From Enterococcus florum (GTDB lineage Bacteria; Bacillota; Bacilli; Lactobacillales; Enterococcaceae), in the NCBI RefSeq assembly GCF_004309355.1, contig NZ_BJCC01000012.1, forward strand, positions 62,001-126,000: 64,000 bases of DNA. The letters run 5' to 3'. Shown here piece by piece: positions 48,061-57,568 of this stretch; position 1 is the stretch's first letter, and each line of letters starts with the position of its first letter. The translations under genes were made by a program, and so were the position numbers. The notes beneath the pieces are model-generated. The model made no database searches. It had not been told where the DNA came from and saw only the letters and a list, made by a program, of their open reading frames with translations.

Positions 48061-48104
48061 ATTCAAAACAAATCAATCAACAATGTGGTAAGAAGGAGCA
48101 GAAA

Positions 48105-49256
48105 ATGAACAAGGAATATCAATTGATTGCTACAGCAGCTGCTGGCATTGAAGCATTAGTGGGCAAAGAATTGCGGGACTTAGGAATAGATTGCCAAGTC
48201 GAAAATGGTCGGGCACGTTTCAAGGGAGACCAAGAGACGATCGCAACTACAAATCTTTGGTTAAGAACAGCCGACCGGGTAAAGATCATTGTTGGCGAAT
48301 TTGATGCCTACACGTTTGACGAATTATTTGAAAAGGTCAAAGCTTTGCCTTGGGAAGATTTTTTGCCTTTAGATGCCCAATTTCCAGTGGCCGGACGTTC
48401 AATCAAATCGAAATTATACAGCGTTCCAGATTGTCAAGCGATTACGAAAAAAGCGATTGTTGAACGACTGCGGGAAGTGTATCATCGCCCCGCTCGCGTG
48501 CCTTTTTCAGAAACCGGTGCTTTGTTTCAGTTGGAGGTTGCTTTGCTGAAGGATCATGTCGTTTTGACCTTAGACACCACTGGTCCCAGCTTGTTCAAAC
48601 GCGGTTATCGAATGGAAAAGGGAGGAGCCCCTCTTAAAGAAAACATGGCTGCGGCCTTGGTCATGTTGACCAATTGGCGAAAGGATCGTCCGTTTTATGA
48701 TCCCGTTTGTGGTTCAGGAACTTTGTGTATTGAAGCTGCATTGATCGGACACAATATTGCTCCGGGGTTTAACCGCGAGTTTGCTTGTGAAAAATGGGAA
48801 TGGTTTAGTCCTTCGGTGTTTGAAAAGGTCAGAACATCTGCTGACGAAGCTGCAGATTATGATATTGAATTAGATATCACCGGCTCTGATATTAATGGAC
48901 GAATGATCGAGATTGCTTCTGCAAATGCCGATGAGATCGGGCTAGGGGATTCGATCACTTTCAAACAACGGGCAGTCAAGGATTTTAAGACAGATAAAGA
49001 ATATGGCGTCATCGTTGCTAATCCACCTTATGGTGAACGTTTAGGGGATGAGGAAAAGGTTCGTGAACTTTATCAAGAAATGGGGGACGTCTTCATCCCT
49101 TTGTCTACATGGAGTAAGTATATATTAACCAGCGACCTTGAATTTGAGACCTATTTTGGGGCAAAGGCTACGAAAAAGCGGAAACTGTATAACGGAGCTC
49201 TCCGTACCGATTTGTTCCAATATTGGGGAAAACGTCCACCCAGAAAGGACGAATAA
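48105..49256 (+). CDS. ypsC: RNA N2-guanosine methyltransferase, YpsC (RlmL-type)
   Basis: THUMP-domain methyltransferase, 383 residues: THUMP fold at about 40-155, SAM-binding DPVCGSGTLCIEAAL, and the catalytic NPPYGERLG. By family it methylates a guanine base in 23S rRNA (equivalent of the N-terminal enzyme half of E. coli RlmL); the exact site is inferred. ATG 48105 after AAGAAGGAG is preferred to an earlier frame start that lies in the inverted repeat. An HD hydrolase gene abuts its stop codon. Confidence 0.92.
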   Translation: MNKEYQLIATAAAGIEALVGKELRDLGIDCQVENGRARFKGDQETIATTNLWLRTADRVKIIVGEFDAYTFDELFEKVKALPWEDFLPLDAQFPVAGRSIKSKLYSVPDCQAITKKAIVERLREVYHRPARVPFSETGALFQLEVALLKDHVVLTLDTTGPSLFKRGYRMEKGGAPLKENMAAALVMLTNWRKDRPFYDPVCGSGTLCIEAALIGHNIAPGFNREFACEKWEWFSPSVFEKVRTSADEAADYDIELDITGSDINGRMIEIASANADEIGLGDSITFKQRAVKDFKTDKEYGVIVANPPYGERLGDEEKVRELYQEMGDVFIPLSTWSKYILTSDLEFETYFGAKATKKRKLYNGALRTDLFQYWGKRPPRKDE

Positions 49257-49931
49257 ATGATTGGAAAAATCGAAGCGATTCGTCAATACAGCTATCAAAA
49301 ATTGAATCATGAATACACGGGTCATGATTTTTTTCATTCCGAACGGGTTGCAAAATTAGCCGAAAAGTTGGCTGAAGGCAGCAATGTTTCATTACCGATC
49401 ATTCTTGCAGCCTGCTACCTTCATGATGTAATTGATGACAAAGTGACTGATGATCCGAAAAGAGAACGAGAATCAATAAATCATTTTTTAAATCAGCTTG
49501 ACTGGCCTGACGAAGCGATCACACAGGTTCTTGAAATAATCGATCATCTGTCCTTTTCCTATGAGGTGGAACATGGAAAGGCTGAACTTTCTTTAGAAGG
49601 CAAAATCGTCCAAGACGCTGATCGTCTCGACGCGCTAGGCGCGGTAGGTATTCTGCGAACAGCTTATTATGGCGGAAGTACCCAAACACCTTTGCATCAT
49701 CCCAATGAATCTCCTAGGACATTCGGATCAAAAAAAGAATACCGTAAAAAGGGAACTGTCATCAATCATTTTTATGAGAAATTATTTCTTTTGCAAGCAA
49801 GTATGAACACGGTCAAAGGAAAAGCAGAAGCACAGAGAAGAACAAAAATCATGGAAGATTTTCTTGGAGAGTTTTACTTAGAATGGGACGGGGATCTTCC
49901 TGAGATTGACAAAAATGAAAAGAAAATTTGA
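49257..49931 (+). CDS. HD-domain phosphohydrolase
   Basis: 224 residues with the metal-binding pattern H...HD...D: GHDFFHSERV, YLHDVIDD and QDADRLDALGAVGI. Similar to the YedJ/YpgQ group, some of which hydrolyse nucleoside triphosphates to monophosphate and pyrophosphate; activity is not established for this one. ATG is directly after the ypsC stop with AAAGGA before it, so the two are co-translated. Confidence 0.88.
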   Translation: MIGKIEAIRQYSYQKLNHEYTGHDFFHSERVAKLAEKLAEGSNVSLPIILAACYLHDVIDDKVTDDPKRERESINHFLNQLDWPDEAITQVLEIIDHLSFSYEVEHGKAELSLEGKIVQDADRLDALGAVGILRTAYYGGSTQTPLHHPNESPRTFGSKKEYRKKGTVINHFYEKLFLLQASMNTVKGKAEAQRRTKIMEDFLGEFYLEWDGDLPEIDKNEKKI

Positions 49932-50013
49932 AAAAAAAGAGATAAAAAGCAAATGAATGTTTCTTTTTCAGCCTTTTTCGTATAATTGAAAGTGCTTGGA
50001 AAGGAGCATGAGA

Positions 50014-50358
50014 ATGTTGAACAGACAAATGATCGAACCAAAGAAAATGTTGAACATCCTCTCAACTCTTCGCGAAGGCTTTTTTGCGATTCGCTGCCAG
50101 CTGTCGAGAAAGACTTACCAAGTTCTTTTGTACAAATATGAAAAAGATTATTTCCTGCTGAAAAATCCTTATTTGTTCCATTTGTTAATGGACAGAAATG
50201 CTTATTATTGGAATGATCAGGAAATATTAGACAGCATAGAAGCAACCTTTGATGAAAATCAGTATTATCCTACCTCAAAAGAGTGGGTTGAACTAGATCT
50301 ATCAACATTAAAATTAAAGGAAAACGTGGAGATTGAGTGGTTCCAGTTTGAAGACTAG
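50014..50358 (+). CDS. Hypothetical protein, 114 residues
   Basis: Not recognised. No transmembrane segment or signal peptide; composition is rich in Tyr, Leu and Lys, compatible with a small alpha/beta protein. ATG 50014 is chosen because AAAGGAG lies seven bases upstream; ATG 50008 is too close. A perfect TATAAT at 49981-49986 is a likely -10. It ends at a hairpin shared with the convergent membrane-protein gene. Confidence 0.7.
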   Translation: MLNRQMIEPKKMLNILSTLREGFFAIRCQLSRKTYQVLLYKYEKDYFLLKNPYLFHLLMDRNAYYWNDQEILDSIEATFDENQYYPTSKEWVELDLSTLKLKENVEIEWFQFED

Positions 50359-50381
50359 CAAATAGAAGCTAGTCTTTTTTT
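50352..50381 (+). terminator. Terminator after the 114-residue hypothetical gene
   Basis: AGACTAGC (50352-50359) pairs with GCTAGTCT (50368-50375), then T run; overlaps the stop codons of both convergent genes. Confidence 0.8.
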
Positions 50382-50683
50382 CTGAACTGTTTAAATAGAA
50401 AATAAAAATTGATGATGGTTAAAACACTTCCTATCGCTAGAGGAATCAGCAAAAGGCGCTGCGTGTAGTTAAAAGATTCTTTAAAGTCTTTTAAAGAGTT
50501 CCCTAAAAGAACAGTTTGGCTGTAGCGATACACTTGGTAGCTGAAAGTCGTTAAAAAGACTGAAATTAAAGCCAAGACAAAGCGTCGATAATCTGCGTAT
50601 TTCTTATTGCGTATCAGTGAAACAATAAGATAGCCTACCAATAGACCAATTGGTACACCAAAGGCAAATGTAGGGTTAAGCAT
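50369..50683 (-). CDS. Small membrane protein, 104 residues
   Basis: Not recognised as a named family. Three hydrophobic segments (about 7-24, 36-55 and 75-97) with a basic loop after the first and a Lys/Arg C-terminus. CAGGAGGGATTAA precedes the ATG, an excellent binding site. It is divergent from the VanZ-RDD gene. Possibly an enterococcal membrane protein of unknown role. Confidence 0.7.
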   Translation of the reverse strand: MLNPTFAFGVPIGLLVGYLIVSLIRNKKYADYRRFVLALISVFLTTFSYQVYRYSQTVLLGNSLKDFKESFNYTQRLLLIPLAIGSVLTIINFYFLFKQFRKKD

Positions 50684-50836
50684 TTAATCCCTCCTGGATA
50701 CAATAGAATAGTTTGACTTTATGGACTGAAAGATCCTACTTACAGTATTTGATAAAAGTGACCGTTTCGTCAAGAGAAAACAACAAATTTGTCAGAAGAA
50801 GGAAAGTTCAGTAGAGTAAAAATCGAGGTGAGACCT

Positions 50837-52018
50837 ATGAACAGCTACACGTATCCTATCCACATCGCTTTGATTGTATTCCCCTTTTTAGCATTAGTGA
50901 TTACAATTCCCATTTTACTTTATTACTATCACAAATATGGTACTCTAGGAAAATTGAGAAGTTTAGTGTTGTATTCATTCGTTTTTTATTTGATTAGTGC
51001 ATATTTCTTAGTCATATTACCACTGCCGAGCATTAATGAAGTAGCGGAAATGACTGGACCAACATACCAATTGCATTTAGGAGAATCTTTGCAAAATTTT
51101 CTCAGCCAAACGGTTCTGAGGATTAATCAGCCAGACACCTATTTGCCAGCCCTTCGACAATCGGTTTTTTTGGAGCCGGTCTTTAATATTTTTTTAGTGT
51201 TTCCATTTGGTATTTACGGTCGTTATTATTTCCGTTTTTCTTGGAAAAAGACCATCTTTTTAAGCTTTTGTTTGTCTCTTTTCTTTGAGCTGACTCAATT
51301 GAGCGGTCTGTACTTCATTTATCCAAGACCTTATCGCTTGTTTGATGTCAATGATTTGCTGCACAATACACTTGGCGGTGCCTTGGGATATTTCTGTGCC
51401 CCATTGTTTACCTTCTTTTTGCCTACACGCAGTGAATTGGATCACGAATCCTTCGAAAAAGGCAAACAAGTTACTTTGTTGCGCAGAGCAGCAGCAGCCA
51501 TTGTTGATTGGTTTTTGCTTGATTTATTCCAGACAGTCTTTAATATCACGGCAGTATATGTACCTGAACTCAGGAATTCTGACTTGTTGACAGGAGATAT
51601 CGGAGAGGTAACAAGCAATTTGTTAAAAATTGTCCTCTATTTTATGATAGGGTCTTATCTTATGCATGGGCAAACACTAGGTAAAAAGCTGGTGAAAATC
51701 AAGGTTGAGGAAATTGGGAAGCCTCGTGTTCAATTATGGGCTTTAGTCAAACGATACAGTGCGTTTTATTTATTGTTGTTCGTGACTAGTCAAATTTTTC
51801 AATTCAGCTGGTCGCAGCTGGTCAATACAACCAATCATCGCCTATTTATCGCTTATATGACATTTGGTTTGATCAGTTTGGGAATTTTACTTTTATTTAC
51901 CTTCAACTTGTTGTATGCTCTCATAAGGAGAAAACACCGCTTATTCCATGAAAAAGTTAGTCACACGTATACAGTCAGTACGGTAAAAGAGAAAGAGGTA
52001 AAACATGCAGACATTTGA
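50837..52018 (+). CDS. VanZ-domain and RDD-domain fusion membrane protein
   Basis: 393 residues from ATG 50837 (after GAGGTGAGA). The N-terminal half (about 10-200) is a VanZ-type domain with several helices, including SLFFELTQL and the FDVNDLLHNTLGGALGY signature. The C-terminal half (about 215-380) is an RDD domain (LLRRAAAAIVDWFLLD with Arg-Asp, then GQTLGKKLVKIKV). VanZ itself gives low-level teicoplanin resistance by an unknown route; stand-alone homologues are common and do not imply resistance. The 3' end overlaps the helicase gene by 14 bases. Confidence 0.85.
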   Translation: MNSYTYPIHIALIVFPFLALVITIPILLYYYHKYGTLGKLRSLVLYSFVFYLISAYFLVILPLPSINEVAEMTGPTYQLHLGESLQNFLSQTVLRINQPDTYLPALRQSVFLEPVFNIFLVFPFGIYGRYYFRFSWKKTIFLSFCLSLFFELTQLSGLYFIYPRPYRLFDVNDLLHNTLGGALGYFCAPLFTFFLPTRSELDHESFEKGKQVTLLRRAAAAIVDWFLLDLFQTVFNITAVYVPELRNSDLLTGDIGEVTSNLLKIVLYFMIGSYLMHGQTLGKKLVKIKVEEIGKPRVQLWALVKRYSAFYLLLFVTSQIFQFSWSQLVNTTNHRLFIAYMTFGLISLGILLLFTFNLLYALIRRKHRLFHEKVSHTYTVSTVKEKEVKHADI

Positions 52019-53354
52019 TTCCTTTCATTTAAAGCCTTTTATTATAAAAGCTATTGAAGAAAAGAACTTTACACAGCCAACCGCTGTTCAAGAAAAATTG
52101 ATTCCGTTGATCCAAAAGGGAAAAAATATCGTTGGTCAATCACAAACCGGCTCAGGGAAAACCCATACATTTTTGTTGCCTTTGTTAAATCAAGTCGATG
52201 GAACGAGAGATGAAGTTCAGGTAGTCATTACTGCGCCTAGTCGTGAATTGGCTACACAAATTTATCAGGCAACGGTTCAAATCACTAAGCATTCTTCCAT
52301 TGAACTAAGAGTCACAAATTATGTCGGTGGGACAGATAAACAGCGGCAATTAGAAAAGCTCCAAACTCACCAGCCGCATATAGTGATCGGTACACCGGGA
52401 CGCATCTTAGATATGATGAATGAGCAAGCGTTAAAAGTTCATACAGCGAACTATTTTGTTGTCGATGAAGCAGATATGACATTAGATATGGGCTTTCTTT
52501 CGGAGGTAGATCAGATCGCTGGTCGATTGCCTAAGCATTTGCAGATGCTGGTGTTTTCAGCAACAATTCCTGAAAAACTTCGGCCCTTCTTATTGAAATA
52601 TATGGAAAATCCGGTGATTGAAGAGATCAAAGCACAAGCAGTGATTTCCGATACGATCGACAATTGGTTGATTTCGACGAAGGGAAAAGACAGCAATCAG
52701 TTGATTTTACAGTTGCTAACGATTGGTCATCCGTATCTAGCTATCGTTTTTGCAAATACCAAGCAACGAGTAGATGAGATTTCCGATTATCTAAAATCAC
52801 AGGGGTTGAAAATCGCCAAGATCCACGGAGACATCACACCTCGTGAACGTAAACGAGTCATGCGTCAGGTACAGAATTTGGAGTATCAATTTGTAGTCGC
52901 CACGGATCTTGCTGCTCGAGGAATTGATATCGAAGGTGTCTCACATGTAATCAACGCTGAAGTCCCTCACGAATTGGATTTCTTTATTCATCGAGTGGGT
53001 CGTACCGGTAGAAACGGATTGAGCGGAACGGCGATCACCTTGTACGATCCTAGTGATGAACAAATGATCAGTCAAATCGAAGCACTAGGGATTTCCTTTG
53101 AACCAAAGGAAATCAAAAATGGTGAAATCGTCGACACTTATGATCGAAATCGTCGTAAAAAGCGCGAAAAAAATAAAGATGAATTAGACCCCACGTTGAT
53201 CGGGTTAGTCAAAAAGAAAAAGAAAAAAATCAAGCCCGGCTATAAGAAGAAAATTGATCGCGCGATCTCAGAATCAAACAAACAAAAAAGACGCGTCGCT
53301 CGAAGACAAGATCAGCGGACTCTTCGCAAAAACAAAAAGAATTCGAATCAATAA
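52005..53354 (+). CDS. cshB: DEAD-box RNA helicase, CshB-like
   Basis: RNA helicase of 449 residues: Q motif (FTQPTAVQEKLIP), SQTGSGKT, PSRELA, GTPGR, VDEADM, SATIP, and the second domain with FANTKQ, ATDLAARGIDI and HRVGRTGR. The C-terminus (about 380-449) is a long basic Lys/Arg tail for RNA binding. Closest in layout to B. subtilis CshB (YqfR), linked to ribosome assembly and cold. AGAGGTAAA precedes the ATG inside the end of the VanZ-RDD gene. A UUCG terminator follows. Confidence 0.9.
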   Translation: MQTFDSFHLKPFIIKAIEEKNFTQPTAVQEKLIPLIQKGKNIVGQSQTGSGKTHTFLLPLLNQVDGTRDEVQVVITAPSRELATQIYQATVQITKHSSIELRVTNYVGGTDKQRQLEKLQTHQPHIVIGTPGRILDMMNEQALKVHTANYFVVDEADMTLDMGFLSEVDQIAGRLPKHLQMLVFSATIPEKLRPFLLKYMENPVIEEIKAQAVISDTIDNWLISTKGKDSNQLILQLLTIGHPYLAIVFANTKQRVDEISDYLKSQGLKIAKIHGDITPRERKRVMRQVQNLEYQFVVATDLAARGIDIEGVSHVINAEVPHELDFFIHRVGRTGRNGLSGTAITLYDPSDEQMISQIEALGISFEPKEIKNGEIVDTYDRNRRKKREKNKDELDPTLIGLVKKKKKKIKPGYKKKIDRAISESNKQKRRVARRQDQRTLRKNKKNSNQ

Positions 53355-53355
53355 C

Positions 53356-53380
53356 GACTCAGCTTCGGCTGAGTCTTTTT
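53356..53380 (+). terminator. cshB terminator
   Basis: GACTCAGC-TTCG-GCTGAGTC followed by T5. Confidence 0.9.
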
Positions 53381-53498
53381 AAGTTGTAAAAAAACAACGA
53401 AAAAGAACTTTTGCTAAATATTTCCCTCATTTTGCTCAGTGATTCTTTACTTAGTGGTATAATTCTAGCATAAGAAAACAAAGGAGGAGACGCGTTCT

Positions 53499-54551
53499 AT
53501 GAACCTCATTGATCAATTGGATTGGTCGTATTGGAAACGCCTAAGCGATAAAGATAAACGAACACTATTTGGCCAAGTTTTAATGTATTTTGTCAGTCCT
53601 TTGAAGCGGATCACAGAGATCGAACTAAAGGAATATGAATTGTACGGTATCAAGTGCCAAACCTTTGAATTATGTATCGACGAAGAGGAATTCGTATTCA
53701 TTCCGGGAAACCGTGATGCGATCCTTGGCTGGAATTTGGGGACAAAAGGCTTGTCATTGCTTGAAACAGCACCAAATTCCCCCCACGTTAAAATTCCTGA
53801 AAGATTACAGACTCGCTATAATTTGCTGGACGTGGCCTCTTTGGCAGAATACATCAATGAAAAGACGACCAGTCTGAGAAAAGTTAAAATTCCACCGATG
53901 TTTGTGCAGCGTTACCCGCTACCTGCTGGCACCGATTATTTAGGCATATATAATGCTGTCAATGGCAGTTTTACTGGCGAAGCGGATCAATTTGTTGCCT
54001 TTGAAAGTGAGATTCGGGATTTGCTTTGTCCAAACTTAAGCCCTTCGGAAAGTATCCGCTGGAGTTTTCCGAAAAATCTCTTAAAAGAAAATCATTGGTA
54101 TATGGATTTAGTTCCCAACAGCGACTGCTATTATGTTTACAGCCACAAACGTCATACGTATACATCTTTGCGAAAAGAGATCCGCAGCCAAAACTTTGAT
54201 CTCTTGACCGAAGATCAGTGGGAATATGCCAATGGTGCTGGCAGTCGACGTCTTTTTCGCTGGGGCAATGATTTAAATATCCATGACCCTTATCGTGGAA
54301 AGTCCATTCGAAATATGATGAATGGCCAAAATATGTTCGGCCTGTTTTTTGACACTTCAATGGAACGCTATGAAATCACAGAAGATCCGGGTGTATTAAA
54401 ATTGACCGCTGAACAAGAAAATACAGGAATTCCGATCGTTGACAAGCTGGCGTTGTCCTCGTATTACTCACCGGATAAAACCCTGCTGCACGAGGAGATC
54501 CTCTCTCCTAAAGAGTATCTTTATCGTAAAGCAATCCTAGTCAAAATTTAA
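53499..54551 (+). CDS. Cytosolic protein with FGE/SUMF1-like C-terminal region
   Basis: 350 residues, no signal peptide or membrane segment. The C-terminal third has LLTEDQWEYANGAGSRRLFRWGND at about 234-257, matching the LPTEAEWEYA...PWG signature of the formylglycine-generating-enzyme (SUMF1/EgtB) fold. The N-terminal part (IPGNRDAILGW, later RYPLPAGTDY) has no match I can name. The cysteine pair used by aerobic FGE for catalysis is not visible, so this may be a binding fold rather than an enzyme. AAAGGAGG precedes the ATG. It is a single gene between cshB and alaS. Confidence 0.65.
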   Translation: MNLIDQLDWSYWKRLSDKDKRTLFGQVLMYFVSPLKRITEIELKEYELYGIKCQTFELCIDEEEFVFIPGNRDAILGWNLGTKGLSLLETAPNSPHVKIPERLQTRYNLLDVASLAEYINEKTTSLRKVKIPPMFVQRYPLPAGTDYLGIYNAVNGSFTGEADQFVAFESEIRDLLCPNLSPSESIRWSFPKNLLKENHWYMDLVPNSDCYYVYSHKRHTYTSLRKEIRSQNFDLLTEDQWEYANGAGSRRLFRWGNDLNIHDPYRGKSIRNMMNGQNMFGLFFDTSMERYEITEDPGVLKLTAEQENTGIPIVDKLALSSYYSPDKTLLHEEILSPKEYLYRKAILVKI

Positions 54552-54559
54552 ACTGAGAA

Positions 54560-54588
54560 TTGACTTTTGTGTCGGTTTCTCCTATACT
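54560..54588 (+). promoter_or_regulatory. alaS promoter
   Basis: TTGACT (54560-54565), 17-bp spacer, TATACT (54583-54588); drives the T-box leader. Confidence 0.8.
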
Positions 54589-54595
54589 TTCAATC

Positions 54596-54800
54596 AGGAT
54601 ATGGTTTATTGAGCTACTTTTACAGAAAATACGACGTTTGTTGAGAGTCGTGTACAGCAGTCAATGGATCGCTCCCTGTTACAATTGGTTGAAAAATCAA
54701 CGCTGCTCAGCGTTAACGAGCTGAAGAGGTAATGATCAACTATCATTGCAACCAAGGTGGTACCGCGAATGTTCGTCCTTGGATGCAGTGGTAGTTTTTT
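54596..54800 (+). promoter_or_regulatory. T-box leader of alaS (tRNA-Ala sensing)
   Basis: Canonical T-box AAGGTGGTACCGCG at 54754-54767. CTATCATTGCAaCCAAGG upstream and CCTTGGaTGCAGTGGTAG downstream form the terminator stem with the T-box in its loop, followed by T7. GCT triplets near 54702-54707 could hold the Ala specifier; this was not proved by folding. A second stem-rich region (ACGACGTTTGTTGAGAGTCGT) lies in Stem I. Confidence 0.9.
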
Positions 54801-54826
54801 TATTTTTTAAGAAGAGAGGAATAAAG

Positions 54827-57460
54827 ATGAAACAATTAAGCAGTGCACAAATTCGCCAGATGTTTTTAGACTTTTTTAAATCAAAGGGACACATGGTGGA
54901 GCCAAGTGCCTCATTAGTACCTGTCAACGACCCGTCGCTGTTGTGGATCAATTCGGGTGTCGCAACGATGAAAAAATATTTTGATGGTTCTGTCGTGCCT
55001 GAAAATCCACGGATCGCAAACGCTCAAAAATCGATTCGAACAAACGATATTGAAAATGTTGGAAAGACTGCCCGTCACCATACGATGTTTGAGATGTTAG
55101 GAAACTTTTCAATCGGGGACTACTTTAAAACCGAAGCCATTCACTGGGCTTGGGAATTCTTGACTTCTCCAGAATGGATCGACTTTGATCCAGAAAAGCT
55201 TTACGTGACCGTTTATCCAGAAGATGCTGAAGCAAAACGAATCTGGCTAGAAGAGGTTGGATTGCCAAAAGGCCATGTAGTAGAGGTTGCCGATAATTTT
55301 TGGGATTTAGGCGTTGGACCGAGCGGGCCGGACTCTGAAATTTTTTATGATCGCGGTGAATCGTTTAATGATTTAGCAGAGGACGATCCCGAAAACTATC
55401 CAGGTGGAGAAAATGAGCGGTACTTGGAAATTTGGAATCTAGTGTTCTCTGAATTTAATCACAAACCTGACAACACGTACGAACCGCTTCCGCATCAAAA
55501 TATTGATACAGGAATGGGCTTGGAACGAATGGTCTCGATCATTCAAGATGCCCCTACAAATTTTGAAACGGACCTTTTTTTACCAATTATCGAAAAAACT
55601 GAACAGTTGAGCGGAAAAAAATACGGGTCAGATAAGACATTGGATATTTCATTTAAGGTGATTGCTGACCATATTCGTTCTCTGGCATTTGCGATCGGTG
55701 ACGGAGCGTTGCCTTCAAACGAGGGCCGTGGTTATGTCTTGCGCCGTCTGCTGCGCAGAGCAGTAATGCACGGTAAAAAGCTAGGAATTAATGAAGCCTT
55801 TTTGTACCAACTTGTACCAATCGTCGGTAAGATCATGGTCAGCTTCTACCCAGAAGTGCAGCAGCAAAGTGAGTTCATCCAAAAGGTTGTTCGTACAGAA
55901 GAGGAACGTTTCCATGAAACCATCAATGAAGGGCTGACAATGCTAAATGACGTCCTGGCAGAACTAAAAGCGGACAATAAATCCACACTTGACGGCAAAG
56001 TGATTTTCAAGCTGTATGATACATTTGGCTTCCCTGTAGAATTGACAGAAGAGGTCGCTGAGGACGAAGGTCTAAAAGTGGATCACGAAGGCTTTGAAGT
56101 CGAAATGCAGGCTCAAAAAGAGCGCGCACGAGCGGCTCGCACTACCGAAACCTCGATGGGGGTTCAAACAGCCTTGCTGGGCGAAATCAAAGTAAAAAGC
56201 GAATTCGTCGGATACGACCAACTAGAAGTTGAAAGTAAATTATCGATCATTATCCAAAACGATGCAGTCATTGAACAAACGAGTCCAGGTACAGCGCAAT
56301 TGATTTTTGCCAAGACGCCTTTCTATGCAGAAATGGGTGGGCAGGTTGCAGACCACGGTGTGATTACAGATACCTCAGGTGAGATCGTGGCGACAGTGAT
56401 TGACGTTCAAAAAGCACCGAACGGACAGCCTTTACACAAAGTAGAAGTTGCTAAGCCTTTGACGACTGGAGAAAACTACTTCCTGCAAGTTGATGCTGCA
56501 AGAAGAAATAAAATTCTTAAAAATCATACCGCTACCCATTTACTGCATAAGGCCCTTAAAGAGGTATTAGGGGATCATGCCAATCAAGCGGGTTCCTTAG
56601 TCGCTCCAAAACATTTGCGTTTTGACTTCACCCACTTTGGACAAGTCACTCCAGATGAGTTGAAGAATATGGAGAAAATCGTGAACCAACGTATTTGGGA
56701 GGCCATTCCAGTTGTGACCATCGAAACAGATATTGATACAGCTAAAAATATGGGTGCGATGGCTTTGTTTGGTGAAAAATATGGACATGATGTTCGAGTG
56801 GTCAACATTGGTGATTGGTCGATCGAGCTATGTGGAGGCACTCATGTAATCAATACCGAAGATATCGGTCTTTTCAAAATTGTCTCTGAATCAGGTATCG
56901 GTGCGGGGGTTCGTCGAATCGAGGCATTGACTGGCCAAGAGGCTTATGAGGCATTCCGGCAAGAAGAAGAACGATTACTGGAGATCGCGCAAATCGTAAA
57001 ATCACCTCAAATCAAAGAGGTGGTCAGCAAAACAGAACAATTACAGCAACAACTGCGCGAGCTTCAAAAGGAAAATGATCAATTGGCAACCAAGCTGGCC
57101 AATCAGCAAGCGGGAGACATTTTCAAAGATATTAAGGAAATCAATGGGACAACGATTATTACCGCGCAAGTAACTGTGAAGGATATGAATCAACTGCGGC
57201 AAATCGCGGACCAGTGGAAACAAAAAGCAGCTTCTGATGTTCTCGTGTTGGGGACTGCTCAAGGCGAGAAGGTCAATCTTTTAGCTGCAATGAGTCCAGC
57301 AGCGCTTGACAAAGGATTGAAAGCGGGGGACTTGATCAAAGCAATTGCACCGAAAGTCGGCGGCGGTGGTGGCGGTCGGCCAGATATGGCACAAGCAGGC
57401 GGCAAGAACCCTGCAGGTCTAAACGACGCACTTAGTGAAGCTCTGAACTGGCTTTCTTAA
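54827..57460 (+). CDS. alaS: Alanine-tRNA ligase
   Basis: Charges tRNA-Ala and edits Ser/Gly errors. 877 residues: class II catalytic core at the N-terminus ([23 protein letters not shown]), tRNA-recognition domain, editing domain with zinc ligands HTATHLLH and CGGTHV, a coiled coil (about 735-770) and the glycine-rich C-Ala domain ([15 protein letters not shown]). ATG 54827 follows AGAGAGGAAT and is downstream of the T-box terminator; a frame opening inside the T-box is not the start. Confidence 0.97.
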   Translation: MKQLSSAQIRQMFLDFFKSKGHMVEPSASLVPVNDPSLLWINSGVATMKKYFDGSVVPENPRIANAQKSIRTNDIENVGKTARHHTMFEMLGNFSIGDYFKTEAIHWAWEFLTSPEWIDFDPEKLYVTVYPEDAEAKRIWLEEVGLPKGHVVEVADNFWDLGVGPSGPDSEIFYDRGESFNDLAEDDPENYPGGENERYLEIWNLVFSEFNHKPDNTYEPLPHQNIDTGMGLERMVSIIQDAPTNFETDLFLPIIEKTEQLSGKKYGSDKTLDISFKVIADHIRSLAFAIGDGALPSNEGRGYVLRRLLRRAVMHGKKLGINEAFLYQLVPIVGKIMVSFYPEVQQQSEFIQKVVRTEEERFHETINEGLTMLNDVLAELKADNKSTLDGKVIFKLYDTFGFPVELTEEVAEDEGLKVDHEGFEVEMQAQKERARAARTTETSMGVQTALLGEIKVKSEFVGYDQLEVESKLSIIIQNDAVIEQTSPGTAQLIFAKTPFYAEMGGQVADHGVITDTSGEIVATVIDVQKAPNGQPLHKVEVAKPLTTGENYFLQVDAARRNKILKNHTATHLLHKALKEVLGDHANQAGSLVAPKHLRFDFTHFGQVTPDELKNMEKIVNQRIWEAIPVVTIETDIDTAKNMGAMALFGEKYGHDVRVVNIGDWSIELCGGTHVINTEDIGLFKIVSESGIGAGVRRIEALTGQEAYEAFRQEEERLLEIAQIVKSPQIKEVVSKTEQLQQQLRELQKENDQLATKLANQQAGDIFKDIKEINGTTIITAQVTVKDMNQLRQIADQWKQKAASDVLVLGTAQGEKVNLLAAMSPAALDKGLKAGDLIKAIAPKVGGGGGGRPDMAQAGGKNPAGLNDALSEALNWLS

Positions 57461-57463
57461 GCA

Positions 57464-57501
57464 AATAACAAGGAAGGTTTGCACTTTCCTTGTTATTTTT
57501 T
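57464..57501 (+). terminator. alaS terminator
   Basis: AATAACAAGGAA (57464-57475) pairs with TTCCTTGTTATT (57486-57497), followed by T-rich sequence. Confidence 0.9.
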
Positions 57502-57519
57502 TATTTTTTATAGTATAAT
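57490..57519 (+). promoter_or_regulatory. cls promoter
   Basis: TTGTTA (57490-57495), 18-bp spacer, TATAAT (57514-57519). The -35 lies inside the alaS terminator stem. Confidence 0.55.
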
Positions 57520-57568
57520 TTTTTAGAAGAATGAGTAATTTTGTGATTATGAGAGAAAGAGGTTTGCT

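Noticed and set aside
50837-52018. VanZ domain as evidence of glycopeptide resistance
   Set aside because: Stand-alone VanZ-domain proteins are widespread; no vanA/B-type genes are present here.
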